Shown: positions 19,901 to 29,133 of the stretch, one piece after another
Numbering within the stretch: position 1 is the stretch's first letter
Layout: each line of letters starts with the position of its first letter
The notes under the pieces: model-generated
What the model saw: only the letters and a program-made list of their open reading frames with translations
The model's database searches: none
What the model was told of the DNA's origin: nothing
Made by a program: the position numbers and the translations under genes
Source of the DNA: CAVWDI01 sp963793095
GTDB lineage: Bacteria; Chloroflexota; Anaerolineae; Anaerolineales; UBA4823
Direction: 5' to 3'
DNA length: 64,000 nt
Assembly: GCA_963793095.1 (NCBI GenBank)
Contig: CAWBYY010000011.1
Coordinates: forward strand, 1,302,001 to 1,366,000

Positions 19901-20276
19901 CGGGTTTGATGACATGCTGCCGGTAGAACATCTCATAACCGTTGGTCTTGTCTGTCGCATAAAATAACCTGCCACCGATCTCAGGCATGACACAAACTTT
20001 GAGATATTCATTTTCAAGGAAAAGGGCATTGTACTGTTGATCGACTTTTTCATTGGTAAAGTTGTCCTGCAGGGGATAGGGATAGATCACCCTGCTCGCG
20101 CCCTGGTATGACTGGTTCCTGAAAAAAGCAGGATTGGGATCATTTGGATTCATTTTATAGGTTGGAAGGCTAATGGATTCTTCCCATACTTTTACGCGAT
20201 CGTCCGGTTGTGCCTGCACTGCCTGACCGGTCTGGACCAGGATCAGAAAAGTGGTTAATATCAGTATCTTTCTCAT
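16908..20276 (-). CDS. DUF5107 and tetratricopeptide-repeat protein, 1122 residues
   Basis: A secreted protein with a Sec signal (hydrophobic LILTTFLILVQTGQAVQA). Residues about 40-400 form a DUF5107 domain, a galactose-mutarotase-like beta-sandwich, with VCVMPEIGGRLFYATDKTNG and GAWVSGGIEF. A beta-sandwich linker with a Pro-rich stretch (EPPAPLSPLPEAIVPPAQPS) follows to about 480. From about 490 to the end are at least a dozen TPR-like helical pairs (for example AKAHYYAGNLLFDKQPAKAM). DUF5107-TPR proteins are recurrent in Bacteroidota glycan clusters. The mutarotase-like domain suggests carbohydrate binding or epimer handling, and the TPR array a scaffold. It lies 26 bases after the URO-D family gene. 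No catalytic activity can be assigned. Confidence 0.87.
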   Translation of the reverse strand: MRKILILTTFLILVQTGQAVQAQPDDRVKVWEESISLPTYKMNPNDPNPAFFRNQSYQGASRVIYPYPLQDNFTNEKVDQQYNALFLENEYLKVCVMPEIGGRLFYATDKTNGYEMFYRQHVIKPASIGMTGAWVSGGIEFCVFHHHRASTYLPVDYRLIENPDGSSTIWIGEFEPRHRMNWTIGITLYPGKSYLEVSGTLMNTTENINSFLYWANVATHVNEDYQVIFPPSVDFAVFHSKNSFAHWPVTWEPYTGKDYYSKGIDASWWKNHPTQNSFFAYDLKEGFLAGYDYSKDAGTIHICNPNIVKGAKLWEWGPGYMGSMWDTKVLTDDDGPYAELMAGAYSDNQPDYSWIKPYEVKQFKQYWYPLRETKGVTNANLEASINLEVGENGRVFLAANTTAKMEDAVILLEHQGKTILAKSVDIDPANPFTYTQTLEADFREHDLKISLLNPSGREVISYQAEPPAPLSPLPEAIVPPAQPSDIKTTEELYYTGLRIRQFHNARIRPEDYFMEALGRDPLDVRCNTAMGIIYKEKGENELAKKYLRTAISRLTKDYTRPRDCEPLYHLGVILQHEGSFESAIDTLYRAAWDYEFRSASYFHLAQLFSLQERYDDALEAVDQSLAVNAMNINALCLKTSLLRHLEQGEDAARYANKILRIDPINKYAANELRIISAAPSENDAARRNETDLKKLLRDYPENYLELAVGYMNSGFRQEALQLLEMAKNSGTAALSDYPTIHYYLGYLHHLEGNEQAAGESFRHGMSLPVDYCFPFRLETLEVYKAAIEYQPDDAKAHYYAGNLLFDKQPAKAMLAWENAVGMDPALAIAHRNLGFGYHQFTGDIDKAIRAYETALSHDKTQPKYYAELDKLYERRGDPLEKRLEWLTSNHEYVAGRQDGLMQEIEVLVQTGGYDRAIDLMNETYFFRQEGSEQLHDLHVTAHLLRAKESIAGGNHDKAIEDLLMADTYPENHMVGRDTSYSRNPQIYYYTGLAYELNGDKKPAREYYARALKATSRDPGNQYYKALAYQKMKQKKEAEILLEDIIKIGEQRIESSGEVDFFAKFGDDQTDRQRKADGYYLMGLGYMGKAETSHAIEYLEKSASLDVSQLWARVYLDELSNNK

Positions 20277-20302
20277 TGTATTGATTAAATTATGTCTTTG
20301 AT

Positions 20303-21406
20303 TTAAATGATTTTTCCGTGTTTATAGCAGAGTTCTATGAACTTAAGGACCCGTTCCGGGCTTACATCTGCCTGGATGATGTGTGCAGGTGAGATCATAT
20401 ATCCGCCCCCTTCCCCCAGGATGCTGATCTTCTCTATGATGTCCTTTTCAAGCTGTTCATCCGTCCCGTTCGGCAACAGTTCCTGCTGGTCAATGGCTCC
20501 CCAGAACGCAAAAAGTTCGCCGAAATTGTCTTTCATATCTCTCGGGAGATGCCCCGGAACATCCGGCTGGACAGGATTAAATACCTCAAATCCCATCTCA
20601 TGAATATCCTTCAGCAATTCACTTACGGCCCCGTCACAATGCAGTATGGGAATGATATCCGGGTTTCTGTCCCTGAACCGCTGGATCATTTCAGTATAGA
20701 TTGGCTTTAATTGAGTGCGGAATGTTTCGGGAGCCATGATCAGGCTTTGCTGGGTACCAAAATCATCCCCGAACCATATCGCGTCCACCCCCCGGTCGAT
20801 CAGGTTCAGTCCGATTTCTGTCTGAAAATCAGCACAGGCCCGGAACAGTGGTACTACATACTCAGCCTCCATCATCATATCCACCAGCAGTTTCTCCATC
20901 CCGACCAGTTGATGGCCGAGCGAGAACACAGTTACCTCGATGTCACCGAATACCAGGTAATCATCGTGGTACTTTTCGACCAGTGCTTCCGCATCCCTGT
21001 AGCGTCCCGGTGCATCTGGATCGGGGAAGGTGTATTGATCGATATCGGCCTTGGTCTGGGCATGCGCCAGGGGGTAATCCACCACCTCGACATAGATGTC
21101 TCCCTGGCGCATCTTCATCCTGTATTCATTGAGCCAGTGCCCGTTCTCATCCGGTTCGATCCGGTAGTCATCCGATACCGAGGCACCGGTGACCACCACA
21201 TCGCAGCCCATATGGGTGCGCAGTTCATTGGCGCTGATCCGGTAGGTCACATCTTCGTAGAGGTTTTCAGTGTAATGGGCAGGAATGTTGAGTTCCTTCC
21301 CGAAATGGTCGGTCAGCTGCCGGCACATTTCAAACTGGACCGGTACGCGGTCCGCCTTGCCAGGCATTTTCCCGAATGTTTTTAATACCCTTTCACGTGC
21401 ATTCAT
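20303..21406 (-). CDS. Uroporphyrinogen decarboxylase-family protein, probable methyltransferase type
   Basis: A 367-residue cytoplasmic (beta/alpha)8 protein of PF01208. It lacks the N-terminal Arg-rich substrate motif expected of true HemE (there is RVPVQFEMCRQLTDHFG). It carries PILHCDGAVSELL near residue 255, a His-x-(Cys) segment resembling the zinc ligands of the MtaA/CmuA methyltransferase branch, and GGGYMISPAHIIQADVSPER near the C-terminus. It sits between GH28 and DUF5107-TPR in a glycan operon (9 and 26 base gaps) with no haem genes nearby. The function is therefore more likely demethylation or another step on a sugar-derived compound than haem synthesis. This is inference; the family call is firm. 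Confidence 0.82.
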   Translation of the reverse strand: MNARERVLKTFGKMPGKADRVPVQFEMCRQLTDHFGKELNIPAHYTENLYEDVTYRISANELRTHMGCDVVVTGASVSDDYRIEPDENGHWLNEYRMKMRQGDIYVEVVDYPLAHAQTKADIDQYTFPDPDAPGRYRDAEALVEKYHDDYLVFGDIEVTVFSLGHQLVGMEKLLVDMMMEAEYVVPLFRACADFQTEIGLNLIDRGVDAIWFGDDFGTQQSLIMAPETFRTQLKPIYTEMIQRFRDRNPDIIPILHCDGAVSELLKDIHEMGFEVFNPVQPDVPGHLPRDMKDNFGELFAFWGAIDQQELLPNGTDEQLEKDIIEKISILGEGGGYMISPAHIIQADVSPERVLKFIELCYKHGKII

Positions 21407-21415
21407 GGTTTAAGT

Positions 21416-22954
21416 TTATTTATCATCCAGCTCATATATTTGTTTCGCAGCCTTGTCATCAAGATCAACATTTGACACCTGCCTGATGGCTATCTGAAAG
21501 ATCATGTCTTCAGGGAGATCGATTCCCTCCATGGATAAGCCATCCACATCATCAAATACAAAAGCCGGACGAAAATCCCGGTCTTCAAGTTTCAGGGTTA
21601 TGTTTTTCATTTTGATATTTTTTGCATGACGCACATAAAACCCCCAGGCTGGTAATTCCTGAAACATGGAATACTCAGGATATTCTCCCACCTGCTCGGG
21701 AACCTGGTCCAACCTTGTCAACGGGATATAAGCCATGCCTTTGGTAGCCCGTCCCGGATAGGTGATCTGGATATTTTCCAGGGTAACATTTTCAATATAA
21801 TGGCCCGGAATTCCTGCGATGGGGGCGGGAAAGGGATTGTGTAAAGATTCAACTGCCGGTCCACGCATATCATAATCGATATCGGGCCGGCCGAAGGGTA
21901 CCTGCACAATGACATTTTTGATGGATATGTTCTTCACGATCCCGGGCCTGTCTCCGTCTCGGTGACCCAGGCGTATAAAAATGGCATTCCAGGTATTCAC
22001 TGCTGTTATATTCGAAACGGCTATGTTTTCAATCAATCCCCCATCTACCGATTCGATGGCAATGGCTGAACGGTATGTATCAAAAACTTTGATGTTTTCG
22101 ATGACAACATTCTTAAAACCGCCATAGGAGGCAGTCCCGAATTTAATGGCAGATGCACTGGATCTGACCGTGCAATTTGCAATGTAGACCTGATCGTTGA
22201 TATGATCCGGAGAATGAGATTTAAGACAAATCCCATCATCGGCAGAATTAACATCGCAATTGGTTACGCGTACATTTCTGCAATCAACGATATCAAATCC
22301 ATCGTTGTTCCAGTAGGCCCTGCTTTCCACTTTGACCTGGTCAATCTCAAGATCGGTGCACTGTTCATAGGTTTGCACCCAGCAGGATGCATTTTTAAGG
22401 CTCAGACCAGATACCCCAACCCCTTTGCAATTCAACAGATAAATCAGCTGTGGCCGATAATACTCACTCGGACGCCTTCTCCTGAGGTTGTATCTGGGAT
22501 CCACCAATGCTCCGATATGGTGCAGGCTGTCCACATTCAATGCCAGGGCCCTTCCCTGTCCGTCGATGGACCCGCTTCCCCTGATGGCAATATCAAAGGC
22601 ATTATCGGCCAGGATTAGGGCCCGCCAGTTGTTCATTTCCCTATAATGAACCGGGTTGGTGCTTCCCAGCATCGTGGCCCCATCATCCAAATACAACTCC
22701 ACACCATTTTTCAGGACAACACTTCCGGTTAGAAATATACCTTCCGGAAAAACCACCCTGCCCCCTCCATCTTTAAAAGCTGCATCAATGGCATCCTGGA
22801 TGGCCTTCGTATTCAGGGTATTTCCGTCGGGAACAGCTCCAAAATCAATAATATTAAACGTTGGATTATCTTCAAAGGAAGCTTTCATATCCAGTCCGCC
22901 CGTCAAAAGGCATGAAAATGATAAAAGGTACTTTAATAGGTTGCTAATTTTCAT
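21416..22954 (-). CDS. Glycoside hydrolase family 28 (polygalacturonase/rhamnogalacturonase type)
   Basis: A 512-residue right-handed beta-helix enzyme. An N-terminal signal (LLKYLLSFSCLLTGG) is followed by the pectate-lyase-type opening FNIIDFGAVPDGNTLNTKAI. The GH28 catalytic Asp segments are YWNNDGFDIVDC and NSADDGICLKS, and the beta-helix repeats continue through VIENIKVFDTYRSAIAIES. Family members hydrolyse alpha-1,4-galacturonide or related uronide bonds in pectin-like or other uronic acid polymers. The ATG overlaps the GH92 reading frame end by 11 bases and the next gene follows after 9 bases, so it is operonic. Presence with GH78 suggests a backbone with alternating rhamnose and uronic acid. 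Confidence 0.93.
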   Translation of the reverse strand: MKISNLLKYLLSFSCLLTGGLDMKASFEDNPTFNIIDFGAVPDGNTLNTKAIQDAIDAAFKDGGGRVVFPEGIFLTGSVVLKNGVELYLDDGATMLGSTNPVHYREMNNWRALILADNAFDIAIRGSGSIDGQGRALALNVDSLHHIGALVDPRYNLRRRRPSEYYRPQLIYLLNCKGVGVSGLSLKNASCWVQTYEQCTDLEIDQVKVESRAYWNNDGFDIVDCRNVRVTNCDVNSADDGICLKSHSPDHINDQVYIANCTVRSSASAIKFGTASYGGFKNVVIENIKVFDTYRSAIAIESVDGGLIENIAVSNITAVNTWNAIFIRLGHRDGDRPGIVKNISIKNVIVQVPFGRPDIDYDMRGPAVESLHNPFPAPIAGIPGHYIENVTLENIQITYPGRATKGMAYIPLTRLDQVPEQVGEYPEYSMFQELPAWGFYVRHAKNIKMKNITLKLEDRDFRPAFVFDDVDGLSMEGIDLPEDMIFQIAIRQVSNVDLDDKAAKQIYELDDK

Positions 22955-25258
22955 CGCTCTGGTTGTTTTGGTCGCTGAGTGAGAAAGGCCGCGCCTGTTT
23001 GTCCGTCCCCCATTCCATATCGGGTTTATCGCCCATCTCGAAATCGATGCTGCCTCCGCTTGTTAGTTCAAAATGGTCCAGGTAGTTTTTATCCGTGACA
23101 ACTCCATTCAATTTTAATCCATGGATATATTTTTTTCCCGTTGAGGCTCCCGGGGCATGGATTACCAATGCTTTTTCATGGTCCAGTTCAATGGTGATTT
23201 TATCAAACCTGGGACCTGAAATTACATATTCTGGCAATGAAGGACAAACCGGGTAAAATCCCATGGCCGCAAATACGTACCATGCGGACATCTGCCCGGC
23301 ATCATCATTACCGCTCAAACCGCCAACATCAGCACTGTATTCAGTTTCCAATATTTCAGATACCAGCTGCTGGGTCTTCCATGGTTGTCCGGAATAATTG
23401 TACAGGAACAATATCTGGTGACCCGGTTCATTTCCGTGCCAGTACTGCCCGCTGCTGTGAAAATGGTCGAGATTGTTATTGAATCCTTCCTCCCCCCCAT
23501 CAATTGGATGAGTCCCGCGATGTCATGTGGAACATACCAGGTATATTGATAGGGTGTCCCTTCGGTGATGTAGGATTTTCTTGAGAACTTATCAAAGTCT
23601 TCCGTAAAATTTCCGTCTGCAAATTTTCCCCTTACACAGGAATCGATCCTGCTGTATACGTTCTGGTAATTCATAGACCGATTACTTAATAATTCAGCAT
23701 GCGGATGATCTCCATATTTTTCGGCCACCTGGCTCAGGGCAAAGTCATCAAAAGCATATTCCAGTGTTCTCGAAACCTGCTCGTTCTTATGGAATGACTC
23801 CTTCACTTCATCTTCGAGTGGAATATAACCATATTTCAGATATGATTCCAGTGCGCGGCGACCTTTCCCGTCAGCATACGCTTCGTAAGTATCCGGCGAC
23901 TGAAAAGCGTTTTTCAACAATATGGCATATTCCTCATCCCTGAGCTCAATTACCTCTTTGATGTATGCATCTGCAATGGTTGCTACTGCATGGTCTCCGA
24001 TCATGGCCGAGGTATAGGAGTTCCAGACTGGAAATATGGGAAGCCAGCCTCCCTGTTCCGCTTTCAGCAAAAGGCTTCTCATCATATCAGCGCTCGATTC
24101 CGGCATAAGAAGGTTGAAAAGGGGATGGGAGGCACGATAGGTATCCCACATGGAAAAGTCTGCATAATAATCGCCATCTCCCGAATTCAACACATGCGCT
24201 CCTCCGGCAAAACTCATGTAGGAACCATCACAATCATTAAAAGTCCTGGGCTGCAAAAAGCTATGGTATAAAGCCGTATAAAATTTGATCTTATCCCCTT
24301 CATTCTCTCCTTCTACCTGAACTTTTGAAAGCAGGTTTTCCCAACTCTCCTTCAGCTCAAGCTTTGCCCGTTCAAAATCAAGGTTCTCTGTTTCAGTTTC
24401 CAGGTTTTTCCTCGCCTGCTCAATGCTGGTGAAGGAAGTCCCGATGGTAACATAAATACATTCATTTGCTGGCAAGTCATAAGAAACATAGGCTCCCAGG
24501 TTTTCCTGATCGGACACCTCCTGCTTACCTTCGGAGAGTATATTTCCTGCATACACTCCGAATTGCTCAAAATCATGACTGAACCGAACCACAAAATAGC
24601 CACTGAAACCAGCTTCCTCTCCCCATCCCTGGTATAAACGGTGAACCGGATTGTATCCGGTGATTTCATTCCTCTCAGGTATGATCCGAACAAATCCCCT
24701 GGCTTCATCGCTATTGGGATTCACGACAATATGGGCCTTTCCTTCCCGGTTAAAGGTAAATTTGAACAAACCGGACCGTTTGGTCGCCGTCAGCTCTGCA
24801 TCTATGTGATAATCATCCAGGTGAACCCGGTAGTAATAGGGAGTTGAGATTTCTCTGTCATGTGAAAACCCTGAAGCACGTTCCGATGGAAGATATTTCA
24901 GATCTCCTGAAACCGGCATAATGGTCATGCTTCCATAATCCTGTGCACAGGATCCGCTTAACCAGTGACTGCCACGAAATCCCTGGATCACTGAATCGGT
25001 ATAATAATACGGAGCAAGGCATTTCCTCTCTGTTTCTTTTGTCTGAGGGGTCCAGTTGGTCATTCCGAACGGAGTCGTGACAGAGGGTACGACCTGGGCA
25101 TTGTTTTCACTGCCATGGCCGTGTTTCATCGCACTGATCGTAGTTGAAGGGGCCGTTCCTATTAAAGGATTCACATAGTTGACATATTCCAAGGGATTGT
25201 TTCCTGGAGTACAGCCCAGCAATGGTATCAAAACCAAAAATATGAATCTTAATTTCAT
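22944..25258 (-). pseudogene. Glycoside hydrolase family 92 alpha-mannosidase, frameshifted at a G7 tract
   Basis: Two frames join to a 771-residue GH92 protein. The first starts at 25258 (MKLRFIFLVLIPLLGC, a lipoprotein signal) and is chosen because that ATG overlaps the previous stop as ATGA; an in-frame start at 25300 lies inside the upstream gene. It runs through the family motifs YVNYVNPLIGT and SWENLLSKVQVEG to LIQLMGG. There a run of seven C on the plus strand (23492-23498) puts the rest out of frame. One more G on the coding strand gives GGEEGFNNNLDHFHSSGQYW and continues into the second frame with GLSGNDDAGQMSAWYVFAAM, the GH92 C-terminal catalytic motif. Total length is one base short of a multiple of three. 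Likely a homopolymer miscount or slipped-strand allele. Confidence 0.85.
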
Positions 25259-27747
25259 GATTCCAACAGGATTTGTGTTTTCTGGTCTCTCTTTACCCAA
25301 ATCTTTACAAGGAACCAGTCTTCTTTTCTTTCGAAACTGATATCGGCCGAACCCCTGTCCTTTAAAACGGGTTCACCAAGTTCAAGGGGCCACTTTATCA
25401 ACTGGGTTCCGGCTCCGTCCACCTGATAACTGAGCTGATTCCCGTCCGAATGGGCATCTGAAATGGAAGCAGTGGAAGAAACAATGGATATCCCGGTGCC
25501 TTCATTTGGTAATACAAAGATGGCAGATGTGGATTCTTTGTTTTTAAAAATTAAATCCATTTGCAGCAAATCTTCCCGGGCATCATATGGATTATTCAAG
25601 ACAGCCAGTAATGCCGATGTATTCAGATTTTGTTCGAAGCGGTAATCAGAAGGTTCTTCAGAAAAAGAGATGATCTGTCCCGCCCCTTTTTCGCTGTTGA
25701 TTATGGAATATATCTCGGGTGATCCGCCCACCTTGCCGATAATGGCGGGCTCAGTCTCAGCAATATAAGGAAGAATCCTTTTCGATTGCCGGACCTGCCG
25801 GCCAACGAAGTCCCTTTGTGCTCCCTTCATCAGTGAAAGGTCCCCCCAGAATCCATGCCCTGCAAGCAGGGAGTTATTCACATTGTATTTCATGCATCCT
25901 GCCAGATCATGGGGATAGCTTGCATAAGTAAAAAGTTCCAGCGGTATCAGTCCCGCAAATTCGTTGGCAATCGTTCTCAATGATTTTGTCCGAAAGCCTG
26001 AATAATCATTATAACTGCTTGCACCGTTATTCATAAAAAATAATTTTCCCTGGCTCAGAGGAGCCAGGCCGATCATTACCCTCCGGGCTTCGGTAAGATC
26101 GATCTCAATGACAAGTTCCGGCTCATATTCAGTGAGAATTTCCATCGCTTTCACCACATATATGGGCAGCAGGTATTCATACCTGGCCCTGATCTCATCT
26201 TCAGCATATCCATTAGACCCATGGTCCAGATCCGGCAGGGAACTGTAAAAAGTATTGATGGCATCCCATTTCATAAACCGGCAGCCCTGATCTATCAATC
26301 TCTTGCAATCCTGGATGAAAAGATCAGAGAAATCACTCACAAAATCGAAAGCGGGGTGACCCCACTGGGCCTGTATGGGTCTCCCTTCAGAATCCAGGAT
26401 CACCCATTCGGGATGTTCTTTATAGCGCCGGGTGGTAGAATCAATCCCCATAGGTGAGAACCAGAGTCCCATTTTTATACCGAATTCATCCAGCTTCTCT
26501 TTGATGGGACCCAATCCATCCGGGAGGCGCTCTTTATGCGGTGTCCAGTCCCCCTGCGTCTGCTCCCATCCATCGTCCAGCACAAATATATCCACGCCGA
26601 GCTGGGCAGCATATTCAATCTCCTCGAAAATGCGATCGTAGGTTAAAATGTCCCTCAGTGGTCTTGATCGATCTTCCCGTTGCATTCCCCATGTATTATA
26701 ATAGAATTCAGGCTTCCTGGAAACCGGATTTTCACAGATCTGATGAAAAAGATAATTTCTGATGATCTCCCTTCCCTTATCCAGATCTTTTTCCTCATAA
26801 AAAGCAGTAGCTGTCCATACCGTTTCATAGGGATGATCTGCATCTATTGATTCACCTTCCAGATATGCCCCCCGTAAAGCATCAACAGATATACTTACCT
26901 GATCCTCTATTCGTTGAGTGCTGACTCCAAGAAAATAAAAATCACTGTCCTCCAATGCAAAATTGAATACCCCCTTTGTACCCTGCATGGCGTCATTAAT
27001 GAGATTCCCTGCACCGGTCTTCTCCTTGTTGAGCAAACCATTGATATTGTCCTGGGAGGCATGTTCATAGGCTGTTATCCAGCTCAGTGATTTCGAATGT
27101 AAGATATGAATCGGACCCTTGTAAACTGCGCGACCGGATCTGAGGGGCAGGGTCTGTATATCAGGAAAATACATGTGATTGGGGGATTTTTTCTCCCAGC
27201 CGGCTATTGTAATCTCAATGGATTTCAAATCATCATCAGGTCTTGTATGTATGGCATATTGAGGGAACCTGAAATGCAAATCTCCCTGGTTCTTATTCAG
27301 CCTGAAGGTATCCTCCGAAGCATTCAGGATGAGTTTTTCCCTTACCAGTGAGGACCCGGGAAACACCTGCTGAACAATGTTGACGGAAAGGCCTTTGACA
27401 TGCTTTCGAACGCCCGAAAACTCCAGGGAATATTCAATGCCCCCGTTCTTCATTTGCCGTTCATTGATTTCCCTGAACACCCAGAGCTTATCATTTGATG
27501 AGGTTATTTCCCCGTTGATCATGAATTCAAAATATGGCGCACCTGAATGATTGAGAATCCTGCCGTCTTTTTTCCTGTAATATTCGGGCTGGATGACCCC
27601 CGGATTATTGCGGTCACATATAAAAGTTTTTCTGAATTCACTGTTTTCAATCTGGATTTGTTTCTTTTCCGAAAGATCCCCGCATGATAAGAAAAGCATA
27701 ATTGCGATGACCAATGAAATGGAGTTCAATCTTTTCATTCGTTTCAT
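25255..27747 (-). CDS. GH36-like alpha-galactosidase family protein
   Basis: An 830-residue lipoprotein (signal ISLVIAIMLFLSC). Beta-sandwich N-domain to about residue 330, then a TIM barrel with VDIFVLDDGWEQTQGDW, KMGLWFSPMGID and the nucleophile segment RFMKWDAINTF near residue 490, the KWD motif of clan GH-D. The acid/base region follows around EIDLTEARR and the Asp in NDYSGFRTKS. A C-terminal beta domain ends the protein. Overall organisation is GH36-like but several motifs are loose, so an unassigned clan-D enzyme acting on alpha-galactosides or alpha-N-acetylgalactosaminides is possible. It is the first gene of the second minus operon and its stop overlaps the GH92 ATG. Confidence 0.8.
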   Translation of the reverse strand: MKRMKRLNSISLVIAIMLFLSCGDLSEKKQIQIENSEFRKTFICDRNNPGVIQPEYYRKKDGRILNHSGAPYFEFMINGEITSSNDKLWVFREINERQMKNGGIEYSLEFSGVRKHVKGLSVNIVQQVFPGSSLVREKLILNASEDTFRLNKNQGDLHFRFPQYAIHTRPDDDLKSIEITIAGWEKKSPNHMYFPDIQTLPLRSGRAVYKGPIHILHSKSLSWITAYEHASQDNINGLLNKEKTGAGNLINDAMQGTKGVFNFALEDSDFYFLGVSTQRIEDQVSISVDALRGAYLEGESIDADHPYETVWTATAFYEEKDLDKGREIIRNYLFHQICENPVSRKPEFYYNTWGMQREDRSRPLRDILTYDRIFEEIEYAAQLGVDIFVLDDGWEQTQGDWTPHKERLPDGLGPIKEKLDEFGIKMGLWFSPMGIDSTTRRYKEHPEWVILDSEGRPIQAQWGHPAFDFVSDFSDLFIQDCKRLIDQGCRFMKWDAINTFYSSLPDLDHGSNGYAEDEIRARYEYLLPIYVVKAMEILTEYEPELVIEIDLTEARRVMIGLAPLSQGKLFFMNNGASSYNDYSGFRTKSLRTIANEFAGLIPLELFTYASYPHDLAGCMKYNVNNSLLAGHGFWGDLSLMKGAQRDFVGRQVRQSKRILPYIAETEPAIIGKVGGSPEIYSIINSEKGAGQIISFSEEPSDYRFEQNLNTSALLAVLNNPYDAREDLLQMDLIFKNKESTSAIFVLPNEGTGISIVSSTASISDAHSDGNQLSYQVDGAGTQLIKWPLELGEPVLKDRGSADISFERKEDWFLVKIWVKRDQKTQILLES

Positions 27748-27767
27748 AAGAAGATGAATTGATTATA

Positions 27768-27775
27768 CAAACTTA
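27768..27775 (-). promoter_or_regulatory. -7 box (TAAGTTTG) upstream of the GH36-like operon
   Basis: The minus strand carries TAAGTTTG, an exact match to the Bacteroidota -7 element TAnnTTTG, 20 bases before the GH36-like ATG. I see no clear TTTG element at the expected distance upstream. Confidence 0.4.
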
Positions 27776-27858
27776 ATTAAAGTACCGATTACTACCTCTT
27801 CAGGTCCTGTGATTATCTCCGTATTAACAAAATGAGGATTTAATTATCTTTATTGCCA

Positions 27859-29133
27859 ATGAAAATACAATCCGGCAGATCAAAAGGCAATTTCAGGTGG
27901 TTTATCCTCTCTCTGCTCTTCCTGGCCACAACCATTTTATATATCGACCGTTCTGCCCTGGGCATCCTGGCGCCGGACCTGCAACGGTCCATCGGCTGGA
28001 ACGAAGAACAATACGGCTATATCAACATGGCTTTCATGATCGCCTATGCCATCTGTTTCCTTATCATGGGAACCATAGTGGACCGGATCGGCACCAAAAA
28101 GGGTTACATGATATCCATCGGTATCTGGAGCCTTGCCACGGCGGCACATGCCCTGGCAGCAAGCTGGATCGGTTTTGCCATTGCCAGGTTTTCCCTTGCG
28201 GTTGGCCAGTCGGGTAATTTCCCATCGGCCATCAAAGCTGTTGCTGAATGGTTCCCCAAAAAGGAACGTGCACTGGCAGTGAGCATTTTTAACGGGGGTT
28301 CCAATATGGGTACCATACTGTCACCTTTGATCATACCGGGACTGGTCCTGATGGCAGGGAACTGGCGGGTGGCTTTCCTGTGGACAGTGCCGATCAGTGT
28401 GATCTGGCTGTTTCTCTGGTCCAGGAATTTCAAAAAACCTGAAAACCATAAAATGGTTTCAGCAAAGGAGCTGGCTTTTATCAATAGTGACTCGGTCAGC
28501 GAGGAAAAAATTGAAAAACTGCCATGGAAAGCCATACTTCCTCATCGCGGTACATGGGCCATTGCTGTTGGTAAATTCATCGCCGATCCCGTCTGGTGGT
28601 TTTACCTGTTCTGGGGGGCAAAGTTCCTGAATGAGAAATTCGGCGTAAACCTGAAGGAGATCGGATTGCCATTTTTCACCATTTACCTTGTTTCATGGGG
28701 TTTGGGAATGGCCCTCGGCTGGTTCTCGTCGAAACTGCTCAAAGGCGGGATGAGCATCAACAGGGGGCGAAAACTGGGAATGCTGGCATGTGCCATCTGT
28801 GCCGTGCCGGTGGCACTCGTTCCCCATACCCATTCCCTCTGGCTGGCTGTATCCCTGATTGCCCTGGCAGCCGGGGGGCATTGTGGCTGGTCTGCCAATA
28901 TATTCAGCCTGATGTCGGATATCTTTCCCAGGAGAGCCACGGCATCGGTAGCCGGATTCGGTGGTTTTGCAGGAGCAGTCGGGGGTGCCATAGTGGCCTT
29001 TGGCGTTGGGAAGATACTTCAGCAGATTGGCCCGGATGGATATGCCATACCTTTCCTGGTAGCCAGCTGTGCTTATCTGATCGCCCTGCTGATCATACAC
29101 CTGATCGTTCCGAGGATCAAACCCATGGAGTGA
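27859..29133 (+). CDS. MFS transporter, hexuronate/ACS family (ExuT-like)
   Basis: A 424-residue inner-membrane protein with 12 predicted helices. The first pair is joined by ATTILYIDRSALGILAPDL, the characteristic N-terminal signature of the anion:cation symporter family, and loop 2-3 has the MFS motif MGTIVDRIGTKKGY. GNFPSAIKAVAEWFPKKERA is the conserved loop of hexuronate and galactonate carriers. It should import a sugar acid by proton symport. The ATG at 27859 is preferred over an in-frame TTG six bases upstream. It reads divergently from the GH36-like operon, and its stop abuts the convergent dehydrogenase stop. With the galactonate dehydratase gene next door, a uronate or aldonate substrate is likely. 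Confidence 0.92.
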   Translation: MKIQSGRSKGNFRWFILSLLFLATTILYIDRSALGILAPDLQRSIGWNEEQYGYINMAFMIAYAICFLIMGTIVDRIGTKKGYMISIGIWSLATAAHALAASWIGFAIARFSLAVGQSGNFPSAIKAVAEWFPKKERALAVSIFNGGSNMGTILSPLIIPGLVLMAGNWRVAFLWTVPISVIWLFLWSRNFKKPENHKMVSAKELAFINSDSVSEEKIEKLPWKAILPHRGTWAIAVGKFIADPVWWFYLFWGAKFLNEKFGVNLKEIGLPFFTIYLVSWGLGMALGWFSSKLLKGGMSINRGRKLGMLACAICAVPVALVPHTHSLWLAVSLIALAAGGHCGWSANIFSLMSDIFPRRATASVAGFGGFAGAVGGAIVAFGVGKILQQIGPDGYAIPFLVASCAYLIALLIIHLIVPRIKPME

